Part shown: positions 27,933 through 35,216 of the stretch, piece by piece
Position numbering within the stretch: the first letter of the stretch is position 1
Layout of the letters: the number at the start of each line of letters is the position of its first letter
Source of the DNA: UBA2589 sp965223235
GTDB lineage: Bacteria; Gemmatimonadota; Gemmatimonadetes; Longimicrobiales; Gaopeijiaceae
DNA: 64,000 bases
Assembly (NCBI GenBank): GCA_965223235.1
Contig: CBDCVV010000021.1
Coordinates: forward strand, 1 to 64,000
Direction of reading: 5' to 3'
The notes under the pieces: generated by a model
Told to the model about the DNA's origin: nothing
What the model saw: only the letters and a program-made list of their open reading frames with translations
Databases searched by the model: none
Program-made: the position numbers and the translations under genes

Positions 27933-28952
27933 CTACCCCTCGAGGAGTATCTCCAAGTGGGCCGCCGCCGCCAAGGCGTTCCCCTCGACGTTGTACCCTC
28001 CCTCGAGCAGCGAAACGACTCTTCCACCGGCGTAGTCGTCGGCCAAATCCATCGCCATCCGGGTCATCCGCCGAAACGCATTGTCGGTGATATCGAAACA
28101 ACCCAGTAGGTCATCCCGTCGGCTGTCAAAGCCTGCGGAGATGATGACGAAGTCCGGTCGGAATCGGGACGCCACGGGAAGCAACACGTCGTCCCAGATT
28201 CTGAGCATGTCCAGATCTCGAGCGCCGCACTCGAGGTGGCGGTTGATATTGAAGCCTGTGCCTTGCCCCTCACCCGATTGTGCCGGATCTCCCGTTCCGG
28301 GGTACGCCTGCCAGTCGTGCGTCGAGAAGAAGAGCACACTCGGGTCGTCGTAGAAGGCGTTCTGCGTGCCATTCCCGTGATGGTAGTCCCAGTCGATGAT
28401 GAGCACGCGTTCGAAGCCGTGCGCTCGTTGCGCGTATCGGGCAGCGATCGCCGCGTTGCTGTAGAAGCAAAAACCCTCTTCGGCACCCGTGTTGTTGGCG
28501 TGGTGCCCGGGGGGGCGGCTCGCGCAGAAGGCGTTTCGGACGGTGCCGGTCGCCACGGCGTCTACGGCGCCGAGTGCGCCACCGACCGCGAGCTCGGCAA
28601 CCGAGCCACTGATCTCGATTTGGCGTACGGCGTCGACGTGCGCGGAGGTGTGTACATCGCGTACGTAGGGCATGGGGTCGCCGAGCAGAGACAAACGCAC
28701 CACATCGTCATCCAGCCCCCGCTCTGCGAACGTTTCCATCATGCGGACGAGACGCAGTGGACGCTCGGGATGTACTTCGCCCCGTCGCTCCGGAAGCACG
28801 TGGTCGAGGTAGCGCGGGTCGTATACGAGGCCGGTGCCCTCGGCAACGTTGGGGCCGGCTATGACCGAAGCGGTCGGCCGGATCGTCGGCAGGACGCTCA
28901 TGCCGAGCAGACTTTTGGAAGTACTGGCGATGAAGTCGCGTCGCGTGGTCAC
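27933..28952 (-). CDS. Histone deacetylase/acetylpolyamine amidohydrolase family protein, Tat-exported
   Basis: The 339-residue protein begins with a twin-arginine signal, TTRRDFIAS, followed by a hydrophobic stretch. The mature part is a full class I/II arginase-deacetylase fold: SRPPGHHAN near residue 145, DWDYHHGNG near 184-192, the metal Asp in ISAGFDSR near 271, and LEGGYN near the C-terminus. Zn ligands and the HH catalytic pair are all present. Known bacterial members deacetylate acetylpolyamines or act in acetoin use, but in the cytoplasm. Export here implies an extracytoplasmic acetylated substrate. The DUF2911 gene follows in the same direction. Confidence 0.9.
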   Translation of the reverse strand: MTTRRDFIASTSKSLLGMSVLPTIRPTASVIAGPNVAEGTGLVYDPRYLDHVLPERRGEVHPERPLRLVRMMETFAERGLDDDVVRLSLLGDPMPYVRDVHTSAHVDAVRQIEISGSVAELAVGGALGAVDAVATGTVRNAFCASRPPGHHANNTGAEEGFCFYSNAAIAARYAQRAHGFERVLIIDWDYHHGNGTQNAFYDDPSVLFFSTHDWQAYPGTGDPAQSGEGQGTGFNINRHLECGARDLDMLRIWDDVLLPVASRFRPDFVIISAGFDSRRDDLLGCFDITDNAFRRMTRMAMDLADDYAGGRVVSLLEGGYNVEGNALAAAAHLEILLEG

Positions 28953-29070
28953 GGGCCTCTCCGCTGGTTAGGAGCGGACCGCAAGGACCCCTCCCCGCAG
29001 CCGCGTCGATCTCTGGAAGGGCAAGTTGTCGACGGCGTGGCTCGAACGCGAGGCCACCCACCCCGCAGCC

Positions 29071-29943
29071 TCAACTGGGCGGCGAATCGTTGTCCTCGGT
29101 ATCGACGCCCCTAGTCGAGGCCCGATACCGCGCAGGCGTGACACCGCGTTGTCGCTTGAACACCCGCGTCAGATGGCTCTGGTCGGAGAAACCAGTGCGG
29201 AGGGCGATCCCTGAGATACTCGTCGATGAACCTGCCAGGAGCGCCGCCGCTGCGTCGACCCTTAACCGCCGAACGTAGGCGCCGATCGAGATCCCGTGGA
29301 CACCCACGAACACCCGCGAGAGGTGATCGGGATGCACACCCGCGACCGCAGCCAGCACCGGGAGTCGCACGTTCTCCGTGTAGCGATCGTGGAGTACTTC
29401 CGTGACCCTGCCCAGCCATCCCGGCGCGTCGGTCGCTCGCGCACGCTGCTCCGCCCCACGGTGGAGTCGGGCGAGAAGCAGCCGAGCAATGCCATCGAGA
29501 GATAGTGGGGTCAGCTCATCCGACTCCCTTAGCTCCCGCACGGCTGCCCAGGCCAAGGCTTCCGCCCCGATCCCCTCTTCGTACAAGACCTCTTCAGCAA
29601 CCCCACGGACCGCCCCGAGCTCTTCGTGCCGCTCAGGATCGATCTCGATAATGAGGTGGCGGGATGGGGCGTCGAACCACCGGTCCTCATGCCGCTCTCC
29701 CGGGGGCTTTCCCAAGACCGCGCCCGGGAGACAATCCAGCATCCGCCCCGGGAATCGCTGTTCGAATCGACCCTCCAGCAGGGTCGATACGCACGCCCAA
29801 TCGTGGTAGTGGGACGGGATCGCGAGCCCGGGAGCGTACGTGACCAACGAGATGCGGAGAGGTCCGGTATGCACGACTTGGGCCGGCCCCCCGCCGGCCG
29901 TGACCGCGATCCCGGCAGCATGGTCGGCACTCGGAGGCGTCAT
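29071..29943 (-). CDS. AraC-family transcriptional regulator
   Basis: The start at ATG 29943 gives 290 residues. The N-terminal half carries a cupin-like ligand domain (PSHYHDWACVSTLLEGRFEQRF). The C-terminus holds the two AraC helix-turn-helix motifs, VLAAVAGVHPDHLSRVF and ISGIALRTGFSDQSHLTRVFKRQRGVTPARYR. It regulates target genes in response to a small molecule, so far unknown. It is divergent from the small lipoprotein gene at 30059. A perfect 19-base inverted repeat sits between the two and is the natural operator candidate. Confidence 0.9.
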   Translation of the reverse strand: MTPPSADHAAGIAVTAGGGPAQVVHTGPLRISLVTYAPGLAIPSHYHDWACVSTLLEGRFEQRFPGRMLDCLPGAVLGKPPGERHEDRWFDAPSRHLIIEIDPERHEELGAVRGVAEEVLYEEGIGAEALAWAAVRELRESDELTPLSLDGIARLLLARLHRGAEQRARATDAPGWLGRVTEVLHDRYTENVRLPVLAAVAGVHPDHLSRVFVGVHGISIGAYVRRLRVDAAAALLAGSSTSISGIALRTGFSDQSHLTRVFKRQRGVTPARYRASTRGVDTEDNDSPPS

Positions 29944-30013
29944 GTCGGATTCGTTCCACGGCTGGGGAGACCCTTCAAGACAGCCGCGCATGGCCGTCCA
30001 TAGCGTGATACGG

Positions 30014-30032
30014 AATCGACGTACGGTCGATT
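30014..30032. promoter_or_regulatory. 19-base palindromic operator candidate
   Basis: AATCGAC (30014-30020) and GTCGATT (30026-30032) are perfect inverted repeats around GTACG. The site is 27 bases before the lipoprotein ATG and 71 bases before the AraC start. It probably binds a dimeric regulator, most simply the AraC protein or another repressor. AraC sites are usually direct repeats, so the identity of the binder is open. Confidence 0.45.
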
Positions 30033-30058
30033 TCTCACACTGTGGAAAGGAACGACCT

Positions 30059-30580
30059 ATGAATGTGCATCGTTGGATCAGTATGACCGCGGCCGTAGCA
30101 CTCATCTCTGCGTGCGGCGAGGAACCCACGGCGCCCCGTGTCAGCGCAACGCCCAGCTTCGCTACTCATGCTAGCCTTCCTCACGCAACGGGAAGTGGGC
30201 ACGTCGACTTCGGGTCCGGCCTGAGAGAGTTCACGTTCCACGCGAAGGATCAAGGAGACGGGACCGCCGGCGGCAGCTACAAGGTGGAGCTGACTTCCCT
30301 GGGTCTTTTCTTCGAGGTCGACGTGACGTGCATGGCCACGGAGGGCAACACGGCTTGGATCGCGGGGGTGATTTCGGATACGAACGCCGGCTTCGTACAA
30401 GTTGGATCCGTTTCCTACTTCTACGCGATCGATAACGGCGAGGGCTCGGACGCCGCCGCCGACATCGTGAGCACTGCCAGGATCAACGATGTCGAGGGAG
30501 AGGATCTCCGGTTTTGTGAAGATCGGATCCTGCTCCTTCCGTCCTTCCCCATCCAGTACGGAAACGTGCAGGTGAGATGA
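30059..30580 (+). CDS. Small lipoprotein, unknown function
   Basis: The start at ATG 30059, behind AAAGGA, gives 173 residues with a lipobox LISAC (Cys19); the longer frame is a shadow of the AraC leader. The mature protein is beta-rich (REFTFHAKDQGDGTAGGSYKVEL and VDVTCMATEGNTAWIAGVISDT) and has two later cysteines. The pattern recalls secreted proteins whose mature domain is a single beta-sandwich seen in many Gemmatimonadota. No enzyme motif is visible. It is divergent from the AraC regulator and convergent with the cysteine-cluster gene, with a bidirectional hairpin between them. Confidence 0.7.
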   Translation: MNVHRWISMTAAVALISACGEEPTAPRVSATPSFATHASLPHATGSGHVDFGSGLREFTFHAKDQGDGTAGGSYKVELTSLGLFFEVDVTCMATEGNTAWIAGVISDTNAGFVQVGSVSYFYAIDNGEGSDAAADIVSTARINDVEGEDLRFCEDRILLLPSFPIQYGNVQVR

Positions 30581-30587
30581 AGGCGTG

Positions 30588-30626
30588 GGGCTCCAGTGCA
30601 TCGCCCAAAAGGGATCTCTGGAGCCC
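30588..30626. terminator. Bidirectional terminator hairpin
   Basis: GGGCTCCAG (30588-30596) and CTGGAGCCC (30618-30626) make a perfect 9-bp stem. Nested inside is CCC-AAAA-GGG. It fills the 45-base gap between two convergent genes and can act in both directions. No T-run is present. Confidence 0.6.
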
Positions 30627-31111
30627 TAGCTCACTCCACTTCCCCAGCTCCACATCAAATCTTCCGCCTGCCTCACCAAGCTCTGTGGCCCCAACCAGGT
30701 CGCCTGACCTGGGCCAACCCCTCCATCGGGCGTCCAATTGATGAGGCGGACCAGGAAGCGCTCGGTCAGTTGTACGATGATCTCTCTTGCAGGTTCTCGG
30801 CCGGAGGCTCCCGGCTCGATCTCCCAAGCCGTGTACACGTCGCCGAACGCGGTCAGGGGCTGGAAGTCGAAGATGACACCACAGGCATCGGGTCGCATCT
30901 CCAGATCGACCTCTCCGTCGACTTCGAGAACGCCCCGCAGCCACTGACACTTGAAGGCTCGACACGGGGCGGGACGCTCGTTGTAGATCCCGCAGCCCGA
31001 GTCAGTGACGTGCAGACACGTCTGGTAGAGCGGCTTTCCGAGCTCTTCCACCCCGAAAACGGAGCAGCAGGCCGTGCAGGAGCCGCACTCCCGCGCCGGG
31101 CGCCCCCTCAG
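30626..31111 (-). CDS. YkgJ-type cysteine-cluster protein with probable CTG start
   Basis: The obvious GTG at 31051 leaves out the family-defining cluster. Reading 20 codons further upstream without a stop gives RECGSCTACCSVFG, the CxxCxxCC motif seen in the paralogue at 10896. Between an upstream TAG and that motif the only start-like codon is CTG at 31111. It overlaps the TGA of the preceding gene (CTGA) and follows GGAG at a 5-base spacing. I therefore propose CTG initiation by translational coupling, giving 161 residues. The rest matches the paralogue: FKCQWLRG, LEVDGEVDLEMRPDACGVIF and EPGASG. Function is unknown, with metal binding by the cysteines expected. Confidence 0.75.
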   Translation of the reverse strand: MRGRPARECGSCTACCSVFGVEELGKPLYQTCLHVTDSGCGIYNERPAPCRAFKCQWLRGVLEVDGEVDLEMRPDACGVIFDFQPLTAFGDVYTAWEIEPGASGREPAREIIVQLTERFLVRLINWTPDGGVGPGQATWLGPQSLVRQAEDLMWSWGSGVS

Positions 31112-32403
31112 CTACGCTCCAACGTTCGCACGATGTCCACCGCTCTCTCGATGTCTTCGGGTGCTACGTAGACGTGCGAACAGAGCCTCACCCGTCGGTT
31201 ATTCCGTTGGGCCCGCGCGCGGATCTTTCCTTCCCAAAGGGCATCTTGGAGTTCGTCCGCTGTCTTGTTTTCGAGTCCGAAGGTGAGCGCCCCGCCGTAC
31301 ATCTCAGGGTGGGTGCTCGTATAGATGCGAACGTTGGGGATTCCACGCAGGCCCTCGATGAGCTGCGTTGTCATCGCGTGGTTCCACCGAGCGATCCGGG
31401 CGGTGTCCAGCTCGCGATTGAAGTCGATGGCGGCTCTCAGCCCGGTGTAGAGCGACGGGCTGCCGGTGCCGTATTGCATGAAGCGAAAGGCACCATCCGC
31501 GCGATTGTCGTAGTTGTAGCTCCCGAGCGTCGCCCACAGCTCTTCTTGTCGCGAACGCTCGATGTACAAGATGCCGGTCCCTTTGGGTGCGAGCAGCCAT
31601 TTGTGCGGGCTTGAGACGTAGGCGTCACACCCGAGCTCCTTCACGTCCACAGGGAGCTGTCCCAACACTTGGGCTCCATCGACGATCGAAAAGATCCCAC
31701 GGTCTCGCGCCAAATCGCAGAGTGCCTTGGTTGGGAGCCTGTGGCCGAAGCTGGACGTGATCTGCGAAAACATGAGGACCCTCGTCCTCGGTGTGATCGC
31801 GTCCGCGAACGCTTGCAACACCCCCTCTGGGCCGCCTGCGACCGCGGCGTCGAGGTCGATCTCGCGGACGACGGCACCGTATCGCTTCGCCATGAGCCGG
31901 TAGGGACCGAAGCTGCCGCCGTGTTCTTGGTCCGTGAAGAGAATCTCGTCGCCCGGGCTATAGGTCATGCCGTTGGCGAGAAAGTTCATGCTCATCGTCG
32001 CGTTCTGCGTGAGCGCGATCTCGTCCATCTCGGCCCCGATGAATTCGCCGACGTGTGCGCGAATGTCCTCTCGCGGCTGGTATCCGGTCAGGGGAGCGCC
32101 GATCTGGGTGTAGTACGGCCAATCGGGCAACTCGACCTCGAGCCGCCGCAGCTCGTCGGTTTGCGCCTCCAGCACCTCTCGCGGCATGGCGCCAAGGGTC
32201 CCGGTGTTGCAGTACGTGACATCGGTCGGGAAGAGAAACTGTTTGCGGGCGGCCGCGAAGATCTCGGCGTCGTCGGCGCCTTGGCGTCTCGTGAACCTCG
32301 TCGACCGGCCCGTCGCCCCCTCGAGCCTCGAACGGCTCGCCGCAAGGAGCGCCGCACTCCCGCTAAGTGCCAAGAAGGCGCGACGTCCTAACGAATCCGC
32401 CAT
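31108..32403 (-). CDS. Class V PLP-dependent enzyme (isopenicillin N epimerase-like), Tat-exported
   Basis: The 431-residue protein opens with a twin-arginine signal (LGRRAFLALSGSAALLAAS). The mature part is a fold-type I aminotransferase of class V: GTLGAMPREV, the cofactor-binding VDGAQVLGQLPVDV, and the Schiff-base lysine in SSPHKWLLAPKG near residue 267. Relatives include isopenicillin N epimerase-like proteins and cysteine desulfurase-like enzymes. The natural substrate cannot be told from sequence. The gene overlaps the CTG-started cysteine-cluster gene. Export of a PLP enzyme through Tat is plausible because the cofactor is bound before transport. Confidence 0.88.
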   Translation of the reverse strand: MADSLGRRAFLALSGSAALLAASRSRLEGATGRSTRFTRRQGADDAEIFAAARKQFLFPTDVTYCNTGTLGAMPREVLEAQTDELRRLEVELPDWPYYTQIGAPLTGYQPREDIRAHVGEFIGAEMDEIALTQNATMSMNFLANGMTYSPGDEILFTDQEHGGSFGPYRLMAKRYGAVVREIDLDAAVAGGPEGVLQAFADAITPRTRVLMFSQITSSFGHRLPTKALCDLARDRGIFSIVDGAQVLGQLPVDVKELGCDAYVSSPHKWLLAPKGTGILYIERSRQEELWATLGSYNYDNRADGAFRFMQYGTGSPSLYTGLRAAIDFNRELDTARIARWNHAMTTQLIEGLRGIPNVRIYTSTHPEMYGGALTFGLENKTADELQDALWEGKIRARAQRNNRRVRLCSHVYVAPEDIERAVDIVRTLERS

Positions 32404-32468
32404 CGTCTCATCCCTTTAGCTGCGTCTTCTTGCCAATCGTGCCACCGGCGGCGCGTTCCCGGTACCGC

Positions 32469-32484
32469 CCGGACTTCGGTCCGG
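32469..32484. repeat. CCGGAC-TTCG-GTCCGG hairpin between divergent genes
   Basis: A perfect 6-bp stem with a TTCG tetraloop lies in the 190-base gap between the PLP enzyme and the M29-like gene. It would be stable in an RNA leader on the plus strand. Nothing else is seen in this gap. Confidence 0.45.
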
Positions 32485-32593
32485 CGCCAACGTGCGTGTA
32501 TACCCGTCCTCACAGCAAGCGATGCCTTCGGGTGCACAGACCTCACGCTCGTCGTAAGCTCGACTCGTCCAACTCCTCGATCCGAGACGTGCC

Positions 32594-33640
32594 ATGCCGT
32601 ACGCACGCACAACCACAGGCCCTCTCGTGGCTGCCGAGCTCACTGGCTTGTTTCGGCACCAGCTCGAAGCGTGCCGCCTCAGCCCGGGAGAGTCGTGCCT
32701 GATCGTCACCGACACCGCGTACGACCCCACGCCCTCGGGGGCGTGCCTGGCCGCCGCGCTCGCCCTCGATGCGACTCCGGCGATTCTGACACTCCCCTAC
32801 TCCGGCTCCTTTCCAGGCGAATCTCTCGCTGCGACGCTCGCCGAAGCTGACCTGATTGTCGCCTTCACCACGCACCGGCTTCACTACGACCCCTATTTAC
32901 GCGCGGCCCTCGACGGCGGAGCGAGAGCGCTACTCGCCGTCCAGCCGACGCACGTACTACAGCGTCTGAAGGCGGATCCCGACGTGGTGTCCCGCACGAG
33001 ACTCGGAGCAGCTCGACTGCAGCGCGCGACCACAGTGTCGCTCACCTCCGACCGCGGGACAGCGCTGACGATGACCGTATCGGGTCGCCCCGCGTTGGCG
33101 CATTGTGGGGTTGCTGATGAAGCAGGCCTCTTCGACTTCTGGGGTGCGGCGATGGTCGAAATCGCGCCTATGGAAGGAAGCGTCGAAGGGGAGCTCGTCT
33201 TGGGCCGAGGAGACCAGATCTTCCACCTCGGGCGGTACATCGATGACGAGGTCCGCATTCGGTTCGAGAGCGGTCGAGCGGTCAGCATCGAGGGCGGTCT
33301 GGACGCCACAATTCTGGAAGCTCATCTGGCCGGGTACCACGATCCCAACGCCTTCCTCGCCGGGCATATCGCATGGGGGACGGACCACCGGGCATCGTGG
33401 ACAGCTCCCCTCGTGCAATTCCCCGAGGCGGGTGCGGGAAATGCCGATAGCGAGGGCTTCTTGGGATCAGTCCAGGTGGAGTTGGGCAGCAACGACGATC
33501 AGTACTTTCGGGGCGCCATCCGTAGCAACGCGCACCTGGGCCTTTGCATGCTCGACACGAGCGTGTCCCTCGACGGCGAGACGGTCATCGACTCCGGACG
33601 TTTCACAGGGTCGCTGGAGGCGTGTCAGCCGGACGGGTGA
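32594..33640 (+). CDS. M29 aminopeptidase/NicX-like metal protein with altered metal motif
   Basis: The 348-residue protein resembles the thermophilic aminopeptidase (M29) and 2,5-dihydroxypyridine dioxygenase (NicX) superfamily: N-terminal Rossmann-like half (ESCLIVTDTAYDPTP), then VSLTSDRGTALTMTVSGRP and the C-terminal run AIRSNAHLGLCMLDTSV. In the family a late H-x-D supplies metal ligands. Here the matching place is H314-L-G316, so the Asp is missing. It may be inactive, may use another ligand, or may have a different role. It is monocistronic and convergent with the amidohydrolase at 33665. The start has a weak ribosome site. Confidence 0.6.
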   Translation: MPYARTTTGPLVAAELTGLFRHQLEACRLSPGESCLIVTDTAYDPTPSGACLAAALALDATPAILTLPYSGSFPGESLAATLAEADLIVAFTTHRLHYDPYLRAALDGGARALLAVQPTHVLQRLKADPDVVSRTRLGAARLQRATTVSLTSDRGTALTMTVSGRPALAHCGVADEAGLFDFWGAAMVEIAPMEGSVEGELVLGRGDQIFHLGRYIDDEVRIRFESGRAVSIEGGLDATILEAHLAGYHDPNAFLAGHIAWGTDHRASWTAPLVQFPEAGAGNADSEGFLGSVQVELGSNDDQYFRGAIRSNAHLGLCMLDTSVSLDGETVIDSGRFTGSLEACQPDG

Positions 33641-33664
33641 GCGCTCGCGCTCTACGATCGAGAG

Positions 33665-35206
33665 CTAGGAAAACCACCCTTCGTCGTCGAGCCGCGACCA
33701 AAGCGCCCGCGCGACACGCCCGCCCTCGGCCACGATCCCGCCCTCATCCTCGGCCACGAACGATCCCTCGAGGATCTGAGGACGACCATCGATCATCACC
33801 ATCCGCACCGAGTGGCCGTTGGCGTACAGGAGGTTGTGGAGCGGCTCGGGAGGGGGACTCCCGGCCCCGACGAGCAAGCCACTCACGTCCACCGCCACGA
33901 GATCGGCCACGGCCCCCGGCTCAATGCGGCCGAGATCGGGCCGCCGGAGCGCGTCGGCGGCAACCGTCGTGCAGCCTTCGATCGCTCGCTGCACGGTCGG
34001 CGCCTCGACCGCGGGGCTACCCTCCATTGGCGACAAGAGCGCGGCTCGAGCCTGTCCGTAGAGGACCGCGAGCTTGAGGTTCTCGATCATGTCGTTGCTG
34101 TGCGTGTCGATCCCGATGTTCACCGACACACCCGCCGCGATCGCTTCGGGCCACGGCTGCGATGCCCCACCCGCCCCACCGGCCGAGGGGCACGTCGCGT
34201 ACACCGCGCCGGCGCCGCGCAGAATGGGACCATCGATCTCCCACTCGGGAGCCGTGAAGTGAGCCCCGAAGAACGGCCCATCGAGGAGGCCAGCGTCCGA
34301 CCACCATTGCGTCGGAGTCCGTCCCCACCGTCGCCGAACCGTCGCGGTCTCACGCGCGCCTTGAGAGAGATGCGTATGGACGCCGGTCCCCAGCTCGGCG
34401 GCCGCGGCCGCGATCGCGGCCAGCGTCCGTGGCGTCTGCGTATCGGCGGCGTGCGGCGTCATCATCCCCTGGACCAGCCCTCCGACGCCCAAGGCGTGCG
34501 CGAAGTCTAGATTCGCACGGATCTCGGCGAGCGTACCGTCCTCCGCACCCGCGAGGTCGTCGTCCGACCCGAACCAGATCGGGAAGAGGCGCGCGATTCC
34601 GGGGACCATCCCCCCTACCCAACCTCGTGCGCCGAACCGTTCAGCGACCCGAGCATAGCTCCGAGCCTGCCGCAGGCTCAGGCTCATCTCCAGCTGGGCG
34701 GTACACCCGCTCCGGATGAGTTCCGCGAGGTTGTACGCGGTGAGCGCGTCGAGCTGGTCGTCATCGAAGTCGTTCTCCACGATCTCGAGCGGCCGTGCAT
34801 ACGAGCGCCCGCCTTCGATAAGGCCTCTCGTGGACGACCCGCCCGCCACGTGCGTGTGGCCGCTGATCAGACCTGGGAGGAGGAGTTGCCCCTCCAAGTC
34901 GATCTGATCTCCACCCCGGATCGGGCCACGCCGCACCTCGACAACACGGCTCCCTTCCACACGCACGGACACACCGTGCACGATCGCTGGGACGCGGTCC
35001 CGGGTGCCGTCGGGGTCGACAACCGACGACCCCTCCGAGTCGTGGAGCCAGGCAGAGGCGTTGCTAAGCACCAAATCGACGACCCTACCGTCGGAGTGTG
35101 TCGCCGGGGCTGCGGTCCGTGTTCCCGGTAGCTTGACCCTGGACTTCAAAAGGCCGCCGCTAACACCTATCCCTGCAAGGGCTTGGAGCGCGCGCCGGCG
35201 CTTCAC
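33665..35206 (-). CDS. Amidohydrolase of the cytosine-deaminase/chlorohydrolase group, exported
   Basis: The start at GTG 35206 has GGGAG at a 5-base spacing, and it follows directly the stop of the upstream amidohydrolase gene. The product is 513 residues with a basic leader (KRRRALQALAGIGVSGG), Tat-like. Metal motifs are complete: SGHTH, HTHLSQ, the catalytic-site GAHF, and GIDTHSND with the metal Asp. This fits ATZ/TRZ-type hydrolases, which remove amino groups or halogens from heterocycles or open rings. The substrate is unknown. It forms one operon with the tandem amidohydrolase upstream. Confidence 0.87.
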   Translation of the reverse strand: MKRRRALQALAGIGVSGGLLKSRVKLPGTRTAAPATHSDGRVVDLVLSNASAWLHDSEGSSVVDPDGTRDRVPAIVHGVSVRVEGSRVVEVRRGPIRGGDQIDLEGQLLLPGLISGHTHVAGGSSTRGLIEGGRSYARPLEIVENDFDDDQLDALTAYNLAELIRSGCTAQLEMSLSLRQARSYARVAERFGARGWVGGMVPGIARLFPIWFGSDDDLAGAEDGTLAEIRANLDFAHALGVGGLVQGMMTPHAADTQTPRTLAAIAAAAAELGTGVHTHLSQGARETATVRRRWGRTPTQWWSDAGLLDGPFFGAHFTAPEWEIDGPILRGAGAVYATCPSAGGAGGASQPWPEAIAAGVSVNIGIDTHSNDMIENLKLAVLYGQARAALLSPMEGSPAVEAPTVQRAIEGCTTVAADALRRPDLGRIEPGAVADLVAVDVSGLLVGAGSPPPEPLHNLLYANGHSVRMVMIDGRPQILEGSFVAEDEGGIVAEGGRVARALWSRLDDEGWFS

Positions 35207-35216
35207 ACGCACTCCC

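Noticed and set aside
33649..33665. Short hairpin GCTCT/AGAGC between convergent genes
   Set aside because: A five-base stem with a seven-base loop and no T-run is too weak to call a terminator.
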